Under the pieces are notes generated by a model. It saw only the letters and a program-made list of their open reading frames with translations, did not search any database and was not told the DNA's origin. The position numbers were made by a program, and so were the translations under genes. Below, in pieces: positions 53,038 through 60,919 of a DNA stretch of 64,000 nt. The stretch is taken from positions 83,155-147,154 of the forward strand of contig JAZQUI010000016.1 of NCBI GenBank assembly GCA_045631205.1, given 5' to 3'. Origin of the DNA: HGM04593 sp045631205. GTDB lineage: Bacteria; Bacteroidota; Bacteroidia; Bacteroidales; Bacteroidaceae. The stretch's first letter is position 1, and the number at the start of each line of letters is the position of its first letter.

Positions 53038-53739
53038 ATGAAGAGGATTTTATACATATTTTTATTGCTCTTGCTGCCCGTGTCGTTTTTTGCACAGGAG
53101 CGCAAGGTGCAGAACAAGCCTTATATCGATTATCGTCGCTTGCACTACGGTTTTTTTGTGGGAGCGCATATGCAGGATATGGAGTTTACCAACAATGGTT
53201 TCATTACCGAGAACGGCGAGCAGTGGTTTGCCGACATTGCGTCGTACAACCCCGGCTTCACAGTGGGTGTGCTTGCCGACCTTCGTTTGAGCAACCATTT
53301 TTCGGTGCGCGTGTTGCCCACCCTGCACTTTGGGCAGAACACCATTAAGTTCCGCGATGCAAGTACCGGGCTCAGAGAGAGCCAGCAGCTTAAAACAACA
53401 TACCTGGCATTTCCCGTACACGTGAAATTTGCAGCGGAGCGTTTCAACAATTATCGCCCTTACCTTACAGCCGGTCTTTCTCCAATGGTGAACCTCACCG
53501 TGAAGAAGCAACGTCCTATTCTCTTCAAGAAGTTCGACTGTATGTTCGAGGTGGGTATGGGTTGCGACTTCTATCTTCCCTTCTTTAAACTTATCCCCGA
53601 GTTGAAGTTTGCTTTCAGTCTCACCGATGTACTCGAAAAAGACCGTAAGGATTTGCTTGATGAAAACTATTTAAAATACACACAGTCGGTTGACAAGGTG
53701 GTTTCTAAAATGATAGTTCTCTCGCTCTATTTTGAGTAG
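53038..53739 (+). CDS. porT: type IX secretion protein PorT
   Basis: A 233-residue outer-membrane barrel of the PorT/SprT family, needed for type IX secretion. It has a signal peptide (1-19) and the family start KPYIDYRRLHYGFFVGAHMQDMEF, then a series of amphipathic strands ending MIVLSLYFE, an aromatic C-terminal barrel strand. Single gene with its own promoter, 21 kb from porV. A weak AT hairpin lies just after the stop. Confidence 0.87.
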   Translation: MKRILYIFLLLLLPVSFFAQERKVQNKPYIDYRRLHYGFFVGAHMQDMEFTNNGFITENGEQWFADIASYNPGFTVGVLADLRLSNHFSVRVLPTLHFGQNTIKFRDASTGLRESQQLKTTYLAFPVHVKFAAERFNNYRPYLTAGLSPMVNLTVKKQRPILFKKFDCMFEVGMGCDFYLPFFKLIPELKFAFSLTDVLEKDRKDLLDENYLKYTQSVDKVVSKMIVLSLYFE

Positions 53740-53763
53740 CATATAAGTTTTTATATGTAATTA

Positions 53764-53794
53764 TTTGCAGGAAAAAAAAATATATATATCTTCG
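53764..53794 (+). promoter_or_regulatory. promoter of the trp leader (-33/-7)
   Basis: TTTG at 53764-53767, 19-base spacer, TATCTTCG at 53787-53794. Transcription should begin near 53801, so the leader peptide starts about 25 bases into the RNA. Confidence 0.75.
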
Positions 53795-53824
53795 CAAGCA
53801 CAAAGAATTGGTTATAGAAAGAAT

Positions 53825-53881
53825 ATGGCAAGTGTAATGAACAGATATTGGTGGTGGCGCTTCTCGGGAAAAAACTCGTGA
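53825..53881 (+). CDS. trpL: tryptophan leader peptide (attenuation)
   Basis: An 18-codon frame encoding MASVMNRYWWWRFSGKNS, with three Trp codons in a row at 53849-53857. It lies between a strong promoter and a terminator hairpin ahead of a tryptophan synthase beta gene. Its stop codon (53879-53881) sits inside the sequence CTCGTGAG (53875-53882), which can pair with CTCACGAG in the terminator. When Trp-tRNA is short, ribosomes stall at the Trp codons and leave that sequence free to block the terminator. When Trp is plentiful, ribosomes reach the stop and cover it. This is the classical attenuation layout. Confidence 0.85.
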   Translation: MASVMNRYWWWRFSGKNS

Positions 53882-53957
53882 GCGGTTGCCGCATTGTCTT
53901 TCGACATGCTGCTTATTAAAGAATAGTTAAGACCGGTCTCACGAGGCCGGTCTGCTT
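53875..53957 (+). promoter_or_regulatory. trp attenuator: antiterminator and terminator
   Basis: Terminator: AGACCGGTCT (53930-53939) pairs with AGGCCGGTCT (53944-53953) around a CACG loop and is followed by GCTTTTATT. Antiterminator: CTCGTGAG (53875-53882) is the exact complement of CTCACGAG (53938-53945), and CGG (53883-53885) can extend it to CCG in the terminator arm. The two structures share bases and exclude each other. Confidence 0.8.
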
Positions 53958-53989
53958 TTATTATCGAACAAAAACAAAACAATATAAAG

Positions 53990-55345
53990 ATGAAACAGAA
54001 ACGTTATTTTCTACAAGAAAATGAGATACCCACGCAGTGGTATAATATCCAGGCGGAAATGGTCAACAAACCCGAGCCTATGCTCGACCCCAAGACCCGC
54101 CAGCCTATAACCGTAGAGGAACTTTCCAAGTTGTTGTCGGCAGAGTCGGCACGCCAGGAACTTAACTTCACCGACGCGTGGATTGATATACCCGAGCCAG
54201 TGCAGGAGATGTACCGTTACTATCGCTCAACACCCCTTGTACGCGCCTATGGTCTTGAAAAAGCCCTCGGCACCCCTGCACACATCTATTTCAAGAACGA
54301 GAGCGTGAGCCCCATCGGTTCTCACAAACTCAACTCGGCACTTCCCCAGGCCTATTATTGCAAAATCGAGGGTACAACCAACGTAACCACCGAGACCGGT
54401 GCAGGTCAGTGGGGTGCAGCACTCTCTTATGCAACAAAAGTCTTTGGTTTGGAGTGTGCTATTTATCAGGTGAAATTGAGCTACGAGCAGAAACCCTACC
54501 GCCGCAGTGTTATGCAAACATTTGGTGCGCAGGTAACTCCCTCTCCCTCAATGTCAACCCGTGCTGGTAAGGATATTATTACAGTTAACCCCAACCACCA
54601 GGGTTCGTTGGGAACAGCCATCAGCGAGGCTGTGGAGCTTGCACGCACCACACCCAACTGCAAGTATGCCCTTGGTTCGGTTATGAGCCACGTGAGCCTT
54701 CACCAAACAATCATCGGTCTCGAAGCAGAGAAGCAGATGGCTATGGCAGGCGAGTACCCCGACGTGGTTATCGGTTGCTTTGGTGGCGGTTCAAACTTCT
54801 CGGGTATAGCATTCCCCTTTATGCGTCACAACATCAAAGGCGACAAGAAAACACGTTTCGTGGCTGCCGAGCCCGAGTCTTGCCCCAAACTCTCTCGTGG
54901 CCGTTTCTGCTACGACTACGGCGATGAAACAGGCTACACTCCCTTGATGCCGATGTTCTCTCTCGGTCACAACTTCAAACCCGCCAACATACACGCCGGT
55001 GGCTTGCGTTACCACGGTGCTGGTGTAATTGTGTCGCAGTTGTTGAAGGATGGTCTTATGGAGGCCGCCGATATAAGCCAGCTCGACTCGTTCAATGCCG
55101 GCTTGATCTTTGCCAAGGCCGAGGGTATTGTACCCGCTCCCGAGTCGTGCCACGCCATTGCTGCTGCCATTGCCGAGGCTGAAAAATGTAAGGAAACAGG
55201 CGAGGAGAAGGTTATACTCTTCTGTCTCTCGGGACACGGCCTTATGGATATGACAGCCTATGACCAATACATTTCGGGTAGCCTTAACAACTACTCTATC
55301 AGTGACGAGGAGATTGAGAAGAACCTGGAGAGTTCAATAAAATAA
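53990..55345 (+). CDS. trpB: TrpB2-type tryptophan synthase beta chain
   Basis: A 451-residue PLP enzyme of the TrpB2 group, longer than TrpB1 (about 400). It joins indole or indole-like substrates with serine. The PLP Lys is in GSHKLNSA (Lys113), the phosphate loop is CFGGGSNFSG, and the N-terminal extension MVNKPEPMLDPKTRQPI is typical of TrpB2. No trpA or other trp gene is beside it. Expression is controlled by the Trp leader and attenuator immediately upstream, which supports a role in tryptophan supply. TrpB2 may salvage free indole or replace TrpB1. Confidence 0.92.
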   Translation: MKQKRYFLQENEIPTQWYNIQAEMVNKPEPMLDPKTRQPITVEELSKLLSAESARQELNFTDAWIDIPEPVQEMYRYYRSTPLVRAYGLEKALGTPAHIYFKNESVSPIGSHKLNSALPQAYYCKIEGTTNVTTETGAGQWGAALSYATKVFGLECAIYQVKLSYEQKPYRRSVMQTFGAQVTPSPSMSTRAGKDIITVNPNHQGSLGTAISEAVELARTTPNCKYALGSVMSHVSLHQTIIGLEAEKQMAMAGEYPDVVIGCFGGGSNFSGIAFPFMRHNIKGDKKTRFVAAEPESCPKLSRGRFCYDYGDETGYTPLMPMFSLGHNFKPANIHAGGLRYHGAGVIVSQLLKDGLMEAADISQLDSFNAGLIFAKAEGIVPAPESCHAIAAAIAEAEKCKETGEEKVILFCLSGHGLMDMTAYDQYISGSLNNYSISDEEIEKNLESSIK

Positions 55346-55430
55346 AAATAGGGTGACTGACTAAAAAAAATAGCTCTTTTTATTCAATCCCCAGCAATAA
55401 GGGTGAGATAGGGACACCCTCTATGCCTTT

Positions 55431-56051
55431 ATGGAAAGACGAAAAATGATGTATGTCCACGGCTTTGCCTCTTCGGGCAGTTCGGGCACGGTTATGAGCC
55501 TGCGCCGTCATCTCCCCGATTGGCAGGTAATAGCCCCCGACCTTCCTGTCGACCCTTTCGAGGCCATTGAACTTTTGCGTGGCATAGTGGAAAAGGAGAA
55601 TCCGGAAATTGTGGTGGGAACATCTATGGGCGGAATGTATGTGCAGCAACTGTGGGGTGTGCGCAGGGTGGTGGTGAACCCCTCTTTCGAGATGTCACGC
55701 TCGTTGCTCTTCGGTAAGATGGGGCGTAATAAATATATGTCGAAAAGACAGGACGGAGCCACCGAGTTCCGCATAGACAAGGTTGTTGTGGAACGTTTCA
55801 AACTTATGGAAAAGGAACAGTTTGCCGGCATCAATGAGCAGGAAAAAGAGCTTGTGGTGGGGCTGTTTGGCGACAAAGACCCGGTTGTGCATTTCCGGCC
55901 GCTTATGGCAAGCCTCTATGGCGAGGAGCGTTGCCGGTGGTTTAGCGGAGAACATCGCCTGAACGACGAAATTGTAAAGAAAATTCTTATCCCGGTTCTG
56001 CGGGAGTTGCTTCCTGAAAAGGGTAACCAATATGAGTGGCAAGGATACTGA
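55431..56051 (+). CDS. YqiA/YcfP-type alpha/beta hydrolase
   Basis: A 206-residue esterase-like protein of the UPF0227 group. The oxyanion-type start is YVHGFASSGSS, the nucleophile elbow GTSMGG (Ser65), then GDKDPVV (acid) and GEHRL (His). It has no signal peptide. Substrates are unknown; E. coli YqiA hydrolyses short acyl esters. The ATG at 55431 is used; ATGs at 55446 and 55449 are alternatives. It is 85 bases after trpB, with no clear terminator between. Confidence 0.82.
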   Translation: MERRKMMYVHGFASSGSSGTVMSLRRHLPDWQVIAPDLPVDPFEAIELLRGIVEKENPEIVVGTSMGGMYVQQLWGVRRVVVNPSFEMSRSLLFGKMGRNKYMSKRQDGATEFRIDKVVVERFKLMEKEQFAGINEQEKELVVGLFGDKDPVVHFRPLMASLYGEERCRWFSGEHRLNDEIVKKILIPVLRELLPEKGNQYEWQGY

Positions 56052-56124
56052 TTCTTGTCACTTTTTTACATACCCATAGACTCTATTTAACACATTGCTG
56101 GTGTTTTTTGTTCTTTTTTTTGCC

Positions 56125-56132
56125 TATCTTTG
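56125..56132 (+). promoter_or_regulatory. -7 box of the TonB receptor operon
   Basis: TATCTTTG, 25 bases before the ATG at 56158. TTTG at 56107-56110 is 14 bases upstream. Confidence 0.5.
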
Positions 56133-56157
56133 CGGGTAATTAAAACATTTTTTTAGA

Positions 56158-58329
56158 ATGACATTTACGGCACTTTTTATCTCTTTGTTTATGCTCTCTA
56201 CCGTGGAGAGCAGCGACACGGTGCTGCTCTCGGGTGTTGATATAGTATCTTCGGTCAAAATGTCCGACGAGTCGGTGCGCAAGGATTATTCTGCAACCAC
56301 AGTGGGGCGTGTTGATTTGGAAAACCGTCACCTCAATGGCGTAAAGGAGCTTTCGGGCGTGGTGCCCAACTTCTTTCAGCCCGACTACGGCTCGCGTATG
56401 ACCTCTTCCATCTATGTTCGCGGCTTTGGCTCGCGCATAGACCAACCGGTTGTTGGTATGAGCATAGATCAAATGCCTGTGATGAACAAGAATAATTACG
56501 ATTTTGAACTCTTCGACATAGACAAAGTTCAGGTTGTGCGTGGTGCGCAAGGCACACTTATGGGGCGTAACACCGCAGGCGGTGCCATAAATGTGACGAC
56601 CTTGTCGCCGCTTAATTTTCAGGGCAAGAGATTGTCGTTGGAGTATGGCAACGAGAACAATATACGCTTGAAGGCTTCGCACTATGCCGCAAAAAGCAAC
56701 TCTTTCGGTTGGTCGGCGGGTGTATATTATCACCATAGCGACGGCTTTTTTACAAATGCTTACTCGGGCGACAAATGCGATGCCAGCGATAATGCGGCGG
56801 TGCGTTTTCGTCTTCAATGGTTGCCTGCCGACAGGTGGAGTATTGATAACACCCTTTCGGCAGGTTATGTCGATGAGGGTGGCTGGGCCTATCGTTTCCG
56901 TGATTCTGCAACAGGCATTCTCCACCCCGTGAACTATAACGAGGAGTGTACCTATCGCCGTTTTACCCTATCCGACGGTCTTGTGTTGAAACGTTTTTTC
57001 GATGCCTTCACCGTTTCATCGGTCAGCGGCTACCAGTTCTCCGACGACAAGATGCACCTCGACAACGATTTCCTCCCCCTCGATTACTTCATAATGGAGC
57101 AGGCGCAACTTGAACACTCCTTTACACAGGAGTTTGTGATAAAGTCGCGCGACGATGCCTCTCTGAAATGGGTGGCAGGTGTTTCGGGTTTCTACAAGCA
57201 CTTGGAGATGGAGGCACCGGTTACCTTCCGCGATTATGGTATAAGCGAGCTTATGGAGAAATACTCGGGCATTCGTTTCAAGGAGCGCGAGTTTACCATT
57301 GCCGACGATTTCACCATTCCTGCCTGGGGTGTAGCAACCTATGCACAGTTCACATACACGCTTGGTGCTTTCGATTTCAGTGCCGGCGCGCGTCTCGACT
57401 ACGAGTACTCTTCTATGGACTACAACAGCCGCTCACTGGTGCATTATACCAGCAAGAGCAACAGTATATTCTTTGCTCCGTTGCTCACCGAGTTCGTTGG
57501 TAAAAAGGAGATTGACGAGTGCGAGTTCCTGCCGAGTTTCTCGCTCACTTACCGCCATAACAGCGGCAACGTATATCTGTCGGCACGCAAGGGGTTTAAG
57601 GCGGGTGGTTTCAACACTCAGCTCTTTTCCGATATTTTGCGCAACAGAATGATAGCGGGGCTCCTTCATCAGCCTGCCGGTGGCGATGCTTCTACCACCG
57701 TTTATCGCCCCGAAACAAACTGGACCTATGAACTTGGAACCAACCTTTCACTTCTCGATGAAAGGCTCAAAATATCGGCCTCGCTTTTCTACATAGAGTG
57801 CCGCGACCAGCAGTTGACCGTATTTCCCAAAAACGGTACCGGCCGCATGATGTCCAATGCGGGTGAGTCGCATAGTTGGGGTGGCGAGGTTACTGCAAGG
57901 CTTAACGTGGGCCGTTTCACGCTCGACGCATCTTATGGTTACGCGAAAGCCGAATTTGAGCAGTTCGAGAGTGACGGCGAGGATTACTCGGGTAACAACC
58001 TGCCATTTGCACCTCGCCAAATGGTGTCGGCGAATGTGGCGTTCGATATTCCCGCACCAGCCTCTTTTGCCCGCCGTTTTGTGCTGAATGTAGGTTGGAA
58101 TGGTGTGGGGCGCATATATTGGAACGAGGCAAATACCTTGTCGCAACCATTCTACGGCCTTTTCTCGGCTTCCCTGCTGTGGGAAAAAGGTCACTTTGGA
58201 GCGTCGTTGTGGAGCAAGAATCTGCTCGACAAGGAGTATAAGACATTTTATTTCAGCTCCATAAATCACGATTTTTTTGCCGACGGCAAACCTTTGCAGT
58301 TTGGTGTTACGTTGTATATAAATTTGTAA
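56158..58329 (+). CDS. TonB-dependent outer-membrane receptor (not SusC type)
   Basis: A 723-residue receptor with a short signal peptide, a plug domain (about 40-165: ELSGVVPNFF, SIYVRGFGSRIDQP, VQVVRGAQGTLMGRNTAGGAINV) and a 22-strand barrel ending FGVTLYINL. It lacks the N-terminal carboxypeptidase-like domain and the length (about 1000) of SusC proteins, so it resembles siderophore, haem or vitamin receptors. It heads a tight operon: the lipoprotein is 7 bases downstream, then a GH123-like enzyme and a flavoprotein. The ligand is unknown; the operon could point to a glycoconjugate or a metal complex. Confidence 0.87.
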   Translation: MTFTALFISLFMLSTVESSDTVLLSGVDIVSSVKMSDESVRKDYSATTVGRVDLENRHLNGVKELSGVVPNFFQPDYGSRMTSSIYVRGFGSRIDQPVVGMSIDQMPVMNKNNYDFELFDIDKVQVVRGAQGTLMGRNTAGGAINVTTLSPLNFQGKRLSLEYGNENNIRLKASHYAAKSNSFGWSAGVYYHHSDGFFTNAYSGDKCDASDNAAVRFRLQWLPADRWSIDNTLSAGYVDEGGWAYRFRDSATGILHPVNYNEECTYRRFTLSDGLVLKRFFDAFTVSSVSGYQFSDDKMHLDNDFLPLDYFIMEQAQLEHSFTQEFVIKSRDDASLKWVAGVSGFYKHLEMEAPVTFRDYGISELMEKYSGIRFKEREFTIADDFTIPAWGVATYAQFTYTLGAFDFSAGARLDYEYSSMDYNSRSLVHYTSKSNSIFFAPLLTEFVGKKEIDECEFLPSFSLTYRHNSGNVYLSARKGFKAGGFNTQLFSDILRNRMIAGLLHQPAGGDASTTVYRPETNWTYELGTNLSLLDERLKISASLFYIECRDQQLTVFPKNGTGRMMSNAGESHSWGGEVTARLNVGRFTLDASYGYAKAEFEQFESDGEDYSGNNLPFAPRQMVSANVAFDIPAPASFARRFVLNVGWNGVGRIYWNEANTLSQPFYGLFSASLLWEKGHFGASLWSKNLLDKEYKTFYFSSINHDFFADGKPLQFGVTLYINL

Positions 58330-58336
58330 GAATAAT

Positions 58337-59251
58337 ATGAAAAGAATTTTATTTATACTTCCCTTGTTGTTGGCAGTGGCAATGTTCACTTCCTGTGCCG
58401 GCGATGATTATGAGATGCCGGTGTCATCGGCACCCGCTTCCGGTGTGTTCTCCTTTAAAGGCTGTTTGCGTGCGGGCGATTACGAGATGCCCGAAGCCGA
58501 GGTTGTGGTGGAACTTAACCAAAAGGCTGTGGGGTATGCCGATATAAAGATGTCGGGCGTGAAATTTTCCGACAAAATGCCTATGGCACTCGATATTACA
58601 TTGAGTAATGTTCCCTGTACCGAAACCGACGGCAAGTTGCTCTTTTCGGGCGAAAACATTGTGCCATTGATAGCCGGCAAGGCAAACAGCGATTACAAGT
58701 TTGCCCTTTTGAGCGGCTGGATAAATGCCGATGCTTCGGAGATTACCTTTGTTGCGCAGATGGCCGACGACCTTGCCGCTCACGTTGCGGGTATGGTGTT
58801 TGTATATACGGCAGGGAAGGCGGGCAACGATGGCGGCGATGTTGTTGTTCCACCCACTACTGAAGGCGTTGAGTATGATTTTACAGGCTCTTTGCTTGTG
58901 GGCGATTATGCAATGACTGGTGCTGCTCTTACAGTTGTTGTGAACCGCACTGCCGGCACTGTTGATGTAAAGATGCTGGGTGTGAAATTCTCCGACAGAA
59001 TGCCGCTTGTGCTCAATATCACTTTGTGTGGCCTTGCTTGTGAAAATGTGGGCGGGGTTATGCGTTTTGCGGGTCAGAACGTGGTGCCTCTCATTGGTGC
59101 AGAACCATCGGCAAACTACACTTTTGCTTCGGTAATCGGTGAGTTCGATGTTAAGAGTTCAACACTCTCATTCAGTGCGCAGATGGCCGATAATCTTGAA
59201 GCCTTTGTTGCAGGTAAGGAGTTTATGTATAACGGGCAATTAAATAAGTAA
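58337..59251 (+). CDS. lipoprotein with two tandem calycin-like domains
   Basis: A 304-residue lipoprotein (signal ending MFTSC, Cys20). The mature part is two copies of one domain of about 125 residues (about 38-160 and 177-300). Both copies contain GDY-M, VDVKM/ADIKMSGVKFSD-MP, ITLS/CGLAC, FAGQN/FSGENVVPLI and a final AQMADNLEAFVAG/AQMADDLAAHVAG. The pattern is like calycin-like lipid- or haem-binding domains of Bacteroidales lipoproteins. Lying 7 bases after the TonB receptor gene, it may be the surface ligand-binding partner of that receptor (inference). Confidence 0.8.
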   Translation: MKRILFILPLLLAVAMFTSCAGDDYEMPVSSAPASGVFSFKGCLRAGDYEMPEAEVVVELNQKAVGYADIKMSGVKFSDKMPMALDITLSNVPCTETDGKLLFSGENIVPLIAGKANSDYKFALLSGWINADASEITFVAQMADDLAAHVAGMVFVYTAGKAGNDGGDVVVPPTTEGVEYDFTGSLLVGDYAMTGAALTVVVNRTAGTVDVKMLGVKFSDRMPLVLNITLCGLACENVGGVMRFAGQNVVPLIGAEPSANYTFASVIGEFDVKSSTLSFSAQMADNLEAFVAGKEFMYNGQLNK

Positions 59252-59256
59252 TTTAT

Positions 59257-60918
59257 ATGATTTCAAGAAGATGCTTTTTTACAATAGCTTTTGCAGTTGT
59301 TGCAGTTGTTGCATTTGCACAGGTTAAGACCGTATGGGGCAACACCGATACCCGTTACCCGTTAGAGGCAGGAGCCGCTGTAAAGAATACTGCTGTAAAT
59401 AAAGCAGTTGCGTGGCGTGGTGAGCGAGTTAATTTTCAATTGCTTGTTCAGAACAGGGGTGGCGAGCACCCCGTTGCTTACTCCTTCTCCGACCTTGAAT
59501 GTGGCAAACAGCGCATTTCGCAAAAAAACATTGTGGGCGGTTTTGTACAGGGTGTTCTCACAGACCGTTTTATAGGTTGCGGCAAGCACGAGGTTGATGC
59601 TTATGGCGCGAACCTGTCGGCCGACCGCATAACCACAGAAAACCCCGTGACATTGCCCGGCGATGTGGCTATGGGTTTGTGGTTCACTGTTAATGTGCCC
59701 CAGAATGCAAAAGCCGGCACATATAAAGGCTTTGTGGAGATTACAGCTGGTGGTGTAACGACAGAACACGCTTACACAGTGAAGGTGTTGCCACGCACAC
59801 TTCCCGCGCCCAAAGAGTGGAAATTCCACCTCGACTTGTGGCAGAACCCATATGCCGTAGCTCGTGTGCACGGTGTGGAACTGTGGTCGGCCGAACATTT
59901 CCATAAATTGGCACCCTATATGCGCAAACTTGCTTCGGCAGGGCAGAAGGCTATAACAGCAACCCTCATAGACCGTCCGTGGGACGGGCAGACATACGAC
60001 CCCTTTGGCAGTATGGTAACCTGGATGAAAAAGGCCGACGGCACTTGGTATTACGACTTTACCATCTTCGACCGCTGGGTGCGTTTTATGATGGACTGCG
60101 GTATTGATAAGGAGATTACCTGTTTCTCCATGATACCTTGGAAACTCTCGTTCCGTTACTATGACCAGGCTACCGACAGCCATAAATATATGCAGTGCGC
60201 TCCCGGTGATGAGGCTTACGACCTCTTTTGGGGTGGAATGTTGAAGGCCTTTGCACAGCATCTTAAAGAGATGGGGTGGTTCGACAAAACATTCATCTCC
60301 ATGGACGAGCGTAGCTTGCAGCAGATGCAGGCAGCCATTGCCGTGATAAAGAAACACGCTCCGGGTATGAAAATATCAATGGCGGGTAACTACCACCCCG
60401 AAATTGAGGCGGAGATAAGCGATTACTGTCTCGATATTTTTGCCTACGGTGCTTACACCCCCGAACTCCTTGCACGCCGCCGTAGCGAGGGTAAGGTTTC
60501 AACCTATTACACATGCTGCTCGGCCGAGTACCCCAACCTCTTTACCTTTACAGCCCCTGCCGATGCTGAGTTCATAGCACTTGAAGCTCTAGCAAAGGAC
60601 CTCGACGGTTATTTGCGTTGGGCATACAACAGCTGGACTGTGGAGCCCGAAAAGGATTCGCGTTTCACTGCGTGGCCTGCCGGAGATACTTATGTGGTGT
60701 ATCCCCACAGCATAAGTTCGGTACGTTGGGAGCGTCTTGTGCAGGGTATTCAGCAGTACGAAAAGTATAAGATATTGCTTGCCGAGGCTGTTGCTGCCGG
60801 TGACAAGGCTACAGAAACAAAGCTCCGTAAATTGTTGCAAACTATAAAGATAAAGGAGATTTCCACCCGCAGTGCGGCAATGGTAAACAACTTCCGCAAC
60901 GAACTAAATAAATTCTGA
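59257..60918 (+). CDS. GH123-like glycoside hydrolase (DUF4091)
   Basis: A 553-residue exported protein (signal ending AFA) with an N-terminal beta-sandwich (about 25-190) and a TIM barrel (about 195-540) of the DUF4091/GH123 type. The adjacent acid pair Asp350-Glu351 in FISMDER matches the Asp-Glu dyad of GH123 beta-N-acetylgalactosaminidases, which work by a substrate-assisted mechanism. The preferred substrate would be GalNAc in glycosphingolipids or similar glycans. It is 5 bases after the lipoprotein gene. This suggests that the receptor operon handles a glycan, or releases something from one. Confidence 0.82.
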   Translation: MISRRCFFTIAFAVVAVVAFAQVKTVWGNTDTRYPLEAGAAVKNTAVNKAVAWRGERVNFQLLVQNRGGEHPVAYSFSDLECGKQRISQKNIVGGFVQGVLTDRFIGCGKHEVDAYGANLSADRITTENPVTLPGDVAMGLWFTVNVPQNAKAGTYKGFVEITAGGVTTEHAYTVKVLPRTLPAPKEWKFHLDLWQNPYAVARVHGVELWSAEHFHKLAPYMRKLASAGQKAITATLIDRPWDGQTYDPFGSMVTWMKKADGTWYYDFTIFDRWVRFMMDCGIDKEITCFSMIPWKLSFRYYDQATDSHKYMQCAPGDEAYDLFWGGMLKAFAQHLKEMGWFDKTFISMDERSLQQMQAAIAVIKKHAPGMKISMAGNYHPEIEAEISDYCLDIFAYGAYTPELLARRRSEGKVSTYYTCCSAEYPNLFTFTAPADAEFIALEALAKDLDGYLRWAYNSWTVEPEKDSRFTAWPAGDTYVVYPHSISSVRWERLVQGIQQYEKYKILLAEAVAAGDKATETKLRKLLQTIKIKEISTRSAAMVNNFRNELNKF

Positions 60919-60919
60919 A

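Noticed and set aside
59362..60357. 331-codon reverse frame over the GH123-like gene
   Set aside because: Antisense to a well-supported glycosidase with a signal peptide and catalytic dyad; no recognisable protein features.
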